A DNA stretch of 11,074 nt, taken from contig PABM01000012.1 of NCBI GenBank assembly GCA_002702745.1, positions 66,011 to 77,084 of the forward strand, read 5' to 3'. Positions 6,484-11,074 of the stretch are shown here, piece after piece. How positions within the stretch are numbered: position 1 is the first letter of the stretch; each line of letters begins with the position of its first letter. Below the pieces are notes generated by a model. It saw nothing but the letters and a program-made list of their open reading frames with translations. It was not told where the DNA came from and made no database searches. The position numbers and the translations under genes are program-made. This stretch comes from Flavobacteriaceae bacterium (GTDB lineage: Bacteria; Bacteroidota; Bacteroidia; Flavobacteriales; Flavobacteriaceae).

Positions 6484-7806
6484 ATGAAAATTTCTATCAC
6501 AAAAAAAAATAAGCTGTCCGGAATAATTTCAATCGAGGTGGAGAAAAAAGACTATGAGCAAAAAGTCCAAGATGTATTGAAAAGATATTCAAAAACTGCA
6601 AATATTCCTGGTTTTAGAAAAGGATTTGTACCGATGGGATTGGTCAAGAAACAATATGGAAATGCTGTAAAAGTCGATGAAATCAACAAGCTTCTTGATA
6701 CTAATCTTAAAAAATATATACAAGACGAAAAATTAGACATATTAGGTGGTCCTATCCCTGAAGTTGATAATAAAATTGATTGGAATTCTGATAAGATTAA
6801 TTTTGATTTTGAAATTGGTTACACACCAGAATTCAAGATTAATCTAAAACCAAAGAAAGCCATTACTATGTTTGAGGTTAAAGCAGATAAAAAGATGGTT
6901 GATAACCAGATAAAAAATATCCAATCTCAATATGGTAAATTAATATCGAAAACAACAATTGAAAAAAGTTCTGAAATAACAGCAAATTTCATTTCTGAAA
7001 TTGATGAAGTTAATCATTCAAGTATGTTCAAAGCAGAAAGTCTAAAGCCTTCATTTTTAAAGAAGATTTTAGGCTTAAAGGTTGGAGATGAGTTAAATGA
7101 AATTGGCTCAAAGATTTTTAAAGAAAATTATGATCTTTCTAAAAATCTGAAAATAGAACTTGAAAAAGCAAAAACTTTTAAAAACAAAGTTTTTGTAAAA
7201 ATTGAAGAAATTAATGAAAGAGAATTAGCAGAATTAGATCAAGATTTATTTGATAAAGTGTTTGGTAAAAACTCTGTTAAAACGGTTACTGAAATGAGAA
7301 AGAAGCTTTCTGAAGATTTTGTTAAACAATTTCAAAATCAAGTTGATCAGAAACTAATGAATGATACAATTGAATATTTGATTGATTTTACAAAAATCAA
7401 TCTTCCTGCTGAATTTCTGATCAAATGGATGAAATTAAGTTCTGAAAAGAAAATTACTATTGATGAAGCAAAAGCAGAATATGAAAAGTCTGAAAAGGGT
7501 ATGAAGTATCAATTGATTGAAAGTAAATTAATTATTGATAATGATTTACAGGTAAATTTTGAAGATTTAAAGTCTTACACAACTGATTTGATTAAAAATC
7601 AAATGCTACAATATGGCCAAGCTATTCCTGATGAAAAAGAACTTGAAGGTATTGTTGCAAGAGTGATGAACAACAAAGATGAAATCAAGAGGTTAACCGA
7701 GCAACTGACTAGCAATCGAATTCTAAACTTTTTTAAAGAAAATTTTAAATATAAATTGAAAAAGGTTAGCTATGATGAGTACATTAAAGAAGCATATCCA
7801 TCGTAA
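6484..7806 (+). CDS. tig: Trigger factor, ribosome-associated chaperone
   Basis: Binds the ribosome near the exit tunnel and shields emerging polypeptides. The 440-residue protein has an N-terminal ribosome-binding domain (about 1-115) with the signature GFRKG at 43-47, the residues that contact ribosomal protein L23. Residues about 160-245 lie where the FKBP-type PPIase domain belongs. The edges are recognisable (EITANF at the start, KVFVKIEEINERELAELD at the end), but the usual FKBP residues of the active pocket are not evident, so prolyl isomerase activity is doubtful. Residues 250-440 are the helical C-terminal chaperone arms, rich in Lys and Glu. Total length is in the family range. The ATG at 6484 gives the standard N-terminus and follows a short A/T-rich leader behind a promoter. 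It is the first gene of a tig-clpP-clpX run, a conserved arrangement in many bacteria. Confidence 0.95.
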   Translation: MKISITKKNKLSGIISIEVEKKDYEQKVQDVLKRYSKTANIPGFRKGFVPMGLVKKQYGNAVKVDEINKLLDTNLKKYIQDEKLDILGGPIPEVDNKIDWNSDKINFDFEIGYTPEFKINLKPKKAITMFEVKADKKMVDNQIKNIQSQYGKLISKTTIEKSSEITANFISEIDEVNHSSMFKAESLKPSFLKKILGLKVGDELNEIGSKIFKENYDLSKNLKIELEKAKTFKNKVFVKIEEINERELAELDQDLFDKVFGKNSVKTVTEMRKKLSEDFVKQFQNQVDQKLMNDTIEYLIDFTKINLPAEFLIKWMKLSSEKKITIDEAKAEYEKSEKGMKYQLIESKLIIDNDLQVNFEDLKSYTTDLIKNQMLQYGQAIPDEKELEGIVARVMNNKDEIKRLTEQLTSNRILNFFKENFKYKLKKVSYDEYIKEAYPS

Positions 7807-7839
7807 TTCTTATATTTATAAATAATAAAATCTATAATC

Positions 7840-8514
7840 ATGGACTTCGGAAAAGAGTTTAAAAAATTTGCAACAAAAGATCAAGGTATCAGTAGCACCT
7901 ACTACAATGATATTGTAAGCAGTATGTTCCCTAAAGGATTAACTCCTAATATTATCGAAGAAAGACAAATGAATATTGCAATTTTTGATGTTTTTTCAAG
8001 ACTTATGATGGATAGGATAATTTTTATGGGTACTGCCATAAACGATCAAGTAGCTAATATTATTCAGGCTCAATTATTGTTTTTGGAAAGTACTGATTCC
8101 ACCAAGGATATTCAAATTTATATAAATTCACCAGGCGGTAGCGTTTATGCTGGCTTAGGAATTTATGACACAATGCAATTAATTAAACCTGATGTAGCCA
8201 CAATTTGTACTGGTATGGCTGCCTCAATGGGAGCTGTACTACTATGTGCTGGCGAAAAGGGTAAAAGAAGTGGATTAACACACTCAAGAGTTATGATTCA
8301 CCAACCTTTGGGAGGTGCTCAAGGACAAGCAAGTGATATTGAGATAACAACAAGAGAAATCCTTTCACTTAAAGAGGAATTATATAAAATAATCAGCAAA
8401 CATACTGGACAAGAATATGAAAAGGTTTATGCAGACAGTGACAGAGATTATTGGATGAAGGCAGACAAAGCTTTAGACTATGGAATGATTGACGAAATTC
8501 TAACTAAAAGCTAG
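7840..8514 (+). CDS. clpP: ATP-dependent Clp protease proteolytic subunit ClpP
   Basis: Serine peptidase that forms the double-heptamer barrel of the Clp protease and degrades substrates fed by ClpX or ClpA/C in the cytoplasm. The catalytic triad is complete: Ser129 in [11 protein letters not shown], His154 in VMIHQPLGG and Asp203 at the end of DSDRD. The [16 protein letters not shown] block at 95-110 forms the substrate-binding strand. At 224 residues it is somewhat longer than the E. coli protein (207). The extra length is at the N-terminus (about the first 30-40 residues, [14 protein letters not shown] region), possibly a propeptide. The ATG at 7840 lies 33 bp after tig in an A/T-rich spacer with no good promoter, and clpX begins 5 bp after the stop, so the three genes are probably one transcript. 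Confidence 0.97.
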   Translation: MDFGKEFKKFATKDQGISSTYYNDIVSSMFPKGLTPNIIEERQMNIAIFDVFSRLMMDRIIFMGTAINDQVANIIQAQLLFLESTDSTKDIQIYINSPGGSVYAGLGIYDTMQLIKPDVATICTGMAASMGAVLLCAGEKGKRSGLTHSRVMIHQPLGGAQGQASDIEITTREILSLKEELYKIISKHTGQEYEKVYADSDRDYWMKADKALDYGMIDEILTKS

Positions 8515-8519
8515 ACTAT

Positions 8520-9746
8520 ATGAGCAAGTCTGATTTACAATGTTCATTTTGTGGTAAGAAAAAAAATCAAACTAGCTTACTTATAGCTGGAATTGATGCT
8601 CATATATGTGATTTGTGTATTGAACAGGCAAACGGTATTATTTTACAAGAAAATAATTCAGTAGATAGTAAGGTTGAAAAATCTAAACTTGAACTTTTAA
8701 AACCTCAACAAATTAAACTTTTTTTAGATGATTATGTAGTGGGACAAGATTATACAAAAAAAGTAATTTCTGTTTCTGTATATAATCATTTCAAAAGAAT
8801 TAATCAGGAAACTGAGAATGAAGTTGAAATTGAGAAGAGTAATATAATTATGGTTGGACAGACCGGGACAGGAAAAACCTTAATAGCTAAGACTATAGCA
8901 AAAATGTTAGATGTACCATTAGCAATTGTAGATGCTACAGTTTTGACTGAAGCCGGTTATGTTGGTGAAGATGTTGAAGGTATATTGACTAAACTTTTAC
9001 AGTCCGCTAATTATGATATTGAAAAGGCTGAAAAAGGAATTGTATTTATAGATGAGATTGATAAAATTGCTAGAAAAAGTGACAATCCGTCAATAACAAG
9101 GGATGTCTCCGGAGAAGGAGTTCAACAGGCCTTGTTAAAATTGTTGGAAGGAACTATTGTAAACGTACCACCTAAAGGAGGAAGAAAACATCCTGATCAG
9201 AATTTTATTGAAATAAATACAGAGAAGATTTTATTCATTGCTGGAGGTGCATTTGACGGAATTGAAAGACATATATCCAGAAGATTAAATTTAAATGTTA
9301 TTGGGTATAAAAGCGTTGGTAAAGATTCAGTTTCTAAGACTAATATTTTAAAACATATTAACCCCAAAGACCTTAAAGATTTTGGTTTAATTCCAGAAAT
9401 CATTGGTAGATTGCCTGTTGTAACTTACATGAACCCCCTAAATAAAGTTGCACTACTTAGTATTCTGACAGAACCTAAAAATGCTTTGATTAAGCAATAT
9501 GTAAAACTATTTGAAATGGATGATATTACTCTTGAATTTGAGAAGGATGCCTTAAACTATATTGTTGATAAAGCTATTGATTACAATTTAGGTGCAAGAG
9601 GTCTAAGATCACTTTGTGAAGAGATTTTAAACGATTCAATGTTCAATCTTCCTGGAAGTGAAGTAAAGAAACTGGTTGTAAATAAGAAATATGCTAAGGA
9701 GCAATTATCAAGGGTGAGTTTTGAAAAACTGAAGGCAGCTTCTTAA
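8520..9746 (+). CDS. clpX: ATP-dependent Clp protease ATP-binding subunit ClpX
   Basis: AAA+ unfoldase that recognises substrates and threads them into ClpP. The 408-residue protein has an N-terminal zinc-binding domain with Cys8, Cys11, Cys30 and Cys33. The AAA+ core follows: Walker A GQTGTGKT at 113-120, pore loop 1 GYVG at 146-149, Walker B VFIDEID at 175-181 (Asp178, Glu179), the RKH pore loop at 222-224, the arginine finger Arg297 in GRLPVV, and sensor 2 GARGLR with Arg360. The ClpP-docking loop, usually IGF, reads IGY at 261-263, followed by a short tail. The ATG at 8520 is 5 bp after the clpP stop. The stop codon overlaps that of the convergent GH3 gene by 4 bp. All motifs needed for ATP-driven unfolding are present, so a fully functional ClpXP is expected. 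Confidence 0.97.
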   Translation: MSKSDLQCSFCGKKKNQTSLLIAGIDAHICDLCIEQANGIILQENNSVDSKVEKSKLELLKPQQIKLFLDDYVVGQDYTKKVISVSVYNHFKRINQETENEVEIEKSNIIMVGQTGTGKTLIAKTIAKMLDVPLAIVDATVLTEAGYVGEDVEGILTKLLQSANYDIEKAEKGIVFIDEIDKIARKSDNPSITRDVSGEGVQQALLKLLEGTIVNVPPKGGRKHPDQNFIEINTEKILFIAGGAFDGIERHISRRLNLNVIGYKSVGKDSVSKTNILKHINPKDLKDFGLIPEIIGRLPVVTYMNPLNKVALLSILTEPKNALIKQYVKLFEMDDITLEFEKDALNYIVDKAIDYNLGARGLRSLCEEILNDSMFNLPGSEVKKLVVNKKYAKEQLSRVSFEKLKAAS

Positions 9747-11074
9747 GTATTTAATTCAATTAAACTATCAATAAATTTTCTTTCGTTAGACAGTCTAGGA
9801 ATTTTATTTTGTCCTCCAATTTTATTATTCATTTCCAACCATTTCATGAATACTCCTTTTTTAGAAACAATAATTTCAGGTATCTTGAGTGTAAAATTAT
9901 TGTATCTCTTGGCATCATAATCTGAATTTTCATGCTTAAGTTCTTTGTCTATAATTTCTGCTAAATTTATATTTTGAGGTGGATTATTTTTAAATTCTAT
10001 AAACCACTGATGTGCACCTTTTTTATTTTTTTTCATGAAAACCGGAGCAACTGTATAATCAATAATTTCCAGGTTATACTTAGATGATATTTTATTTATA
10101 ACATTATCTGTATTTTCAATAATTACTTCTTCTCCAAACACATTTATATGATGTTTTGTTCTTCCCGAAACAACTATTTTATACGGCTCTAATGATGTAA
10201 ATTTTACGGTATCGCCAATTTTATATCTCCATAAACCTGCATTTGTTGTTATTAAGATTGCATAATTTACATCTTTTTTAACTTCACTTAATGGAATTAT
10301 TTTTTCATCTCTTGTTGCATAGTTTTTCATTGAGATAAACTCATAGAAAATACCATAATCTAACATTAGCAAAAGTTCATTTGAATCATTTTCATATTGA
10401 ATCGCAAAAAACCCCTCAGATGCGTTATATATCTCGTAATATTTCATTGATTCATTATTGATTAAGCTCTTATACTGATTTAGATAAGGTTTAAAACTAA
10501 CTCCACCGTGGAAATAAACTTCTAAATTCGGCCATAGTTCAGAAATGTATTGTCTGTTACTTTTTTCTAAAATTTTATTTAAAAGCACTAACATCCAAGA
10601 TGGAACACCAGCTAAACTTGTTACATTTTCATTCAATGTTTCATTAATTATTGCATCTATTTTATAATTCCAATCATCCATAAGAGAAGTTTTATTACTT
10701 GGAGTACTACTAAACTCAGCCCAAAAAGGCATATTATCAATTAGAATAGCTGATAAATCTCCGTAGAATGTACCATTTTTTTCATACGGGCTTTTGCTAC
10801 CACCTAATCTTAAACTCTTTCCAGTAAAAAGTTGAGAATTTGGATTATTATTTAGATACATACAAAGTAAATCCTTTCCAGCAGCGTAATGACAATCTTC
10901 AAGAGACTCATCACTTACCGGAATAAATTTACTTTTAGCATTAGTCGTTCCGCTTGATTTTGCAAACCATTTAATCTTTGAAGGCCAAAAAATGTTATTT
11001 TTCCCTTTTCTAGCTAGGTCTATTTTATCTGCAAATTGCTCATAACTAAAGACAGGGACTCTTTCAGAAAAATC
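9743..11074 (-). CDS. GH3 superfamily acyl-adenylating protein (N-terminus cut by window edge)
   Basis: The minus-strand frame is open from the right edge, so the ATG at 10861 is internal and the true start lies beyond 11074. 443 residues are visible, and perhaps 50-60 are missing relative to bacterial GH3 proteins of about 500 residues. GH3 enzymes belong to the ANL adenylate-forming superfamily; plant members conjugate jasmonate or auxin to amino acids. Counting from the edge, motif 1 is [18 protein letters not shown] at 37-54 (ATP phosphate loop), motif 2 is YNASEGFFA at 216-224, and motif 3 is GLWRYKIGD at 280-288, followed by [15 protein letters not shown], the hinge into the C-terminal domain. 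All adenylation motifs appear intact, so an active enzyme is expected. No signal peptide can be judged. Bacteroidota genomes commonly carry such a gene, annotated as GH3 auxin-responsive promoter family; its substrate is not established. It is convergent with clpX and shares 4 bp with it. Confidence 0.9.
   Translation of the reverse strand, partial: DFSERVPVFSYEQFADKIDLARKGKNNIFWPSKIKWFAKSSGTTNAKSKFIPVSDESLEDCHYAAGKDLLCMYLNNNPNSQLFTGKSLRLGGSKSPYEKNGTFYGDLSAILIDNMPFWAEFSSTPSNKTSLMDDWNYKIDAIINETLNENVTSLAGVPSWMLVLLNKILEKSNRQYISELWPNLEVYFHGGVSFKPYLNQYKSLINNESMKYYEIYNASEGFFAIQYENDSNELLLMLDYGIFYEFISMKNYATRDEKIIPLSEVKKDVNYAILITTNAGLWRYKIGDTVKFTSLEPYKIVVSGRTKHHINVFGEEVIIENTDNVINKISSKYNLEIIDYTVAPVFMKKNKKGAHQWFIEFKNNPPQNINLAEIIDKELKHENSDYDAKRYNNFTLKIPEIIVSKKGVFMKWLEMNNKIGGQNKIPRLSNERKFIDSLIELNT

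Noticed and set aside
6552..6740. 62-codon minus-strand open frame opposite tig
   Set aside because: Antisense to the ribosome-binding domain of trigger factor; no independent support.
7811..7818. TATATTTA upstream of clpP considered as a -7 promoter element
   Set aside because: Lacks the final G of TAnnTTTG and has no TTTG 19-21 bp upstream. The 33-bp tig-clpP gap is more simply an operon spacer.
9197..9403. 68-codon minus-strand open frame opposite clpX
   Set aside because: Antisense to the conserved AAA+ region; no promoter or domain.
9750..9764. AT-only inverted repeat TTTAATTCAATTAAA just past the clpX stop, considered as a terminator
   Set aside because: It has a stem of A/T pairs only, with no T-tract, and codes for the C-terminal residues of the GH3 protein. 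Such palindromes are common by chance in AT-rich DNA.
10859..10861. ATG at 10861 as the start of the GH3 gene
   Set aside because: The frame stays open to the right edge, and the upstream 71 codons encode the conserved ATP-binding motif [14 protein letters not shown], so this Met is internal.

Overview
The window is an ordinary, densely packed piece of core chromosome from a low-G+C member of the Bacteroidota, most likely a marine-type Flavobacteriia lineage. Four things point there: a strong AT bias; start codons preceded by A/T-rich leaders without Shine-Dalgarno sites; promoter-like TAnnTTTG elements instead of TATAAT; and a DUF6089/PorG-type outer-membrane protein, found only in this phylum, between NAD kinase and isoprenyl transferase. 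Intergenic gaps are very short, from overlaps up to 92 bp, which suggests a streamlined genome. No stretch over 300 bases lacks a gene. I see no RNA gene, mobile element, CRISPR array, repeat family or origin.

Left part (1-4842, minus strand) is one tight operon read right to left: nadK (TTG start), porG-like DUF6089, uppS and bamA. bamA starts at a GTG inside the end of uppS and runs off the left edge. The cluster is largely about the envelope: UppS makes the polyprenyl carrier for cell-wall and LPS precursors, BamA inserts outer-membrane barrels, and PorG is a barrel of the type IX secretion apparatus.

Middle part (4935-6416, plus strand) diverges from nadK across a 92-bp gap holding two back-to-back -7-like elements. 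It encodes pdxJ (vitamin B6 synthesis) and, with essentially no gap, a YbfF/ABHD11-like alpha/beta hydrolase.

Right part (6484-9746, plus strand) is the protein quality-control operon tig-clpP-clpX, preceded by a good Bacteroidota promoter (TTTG-N19-TACTTTCG). It meets, tail to tail with a 4-bp stop-codon overlap, a GH3-superfamily adenylating enzyme on the minus strand whose N-terminus is cut off by the right edge.

I found no convincing undescribed system. The points worth a second look are non-canonical starts (GTG bamA, TTG nadK), the compact divergent promoter, the divergent PPIase region of trigger factor, the IGY variant of the ClpX IGF loop, the GH3 enzyme of unknown substrate, and the unusually compressed gene junctions.
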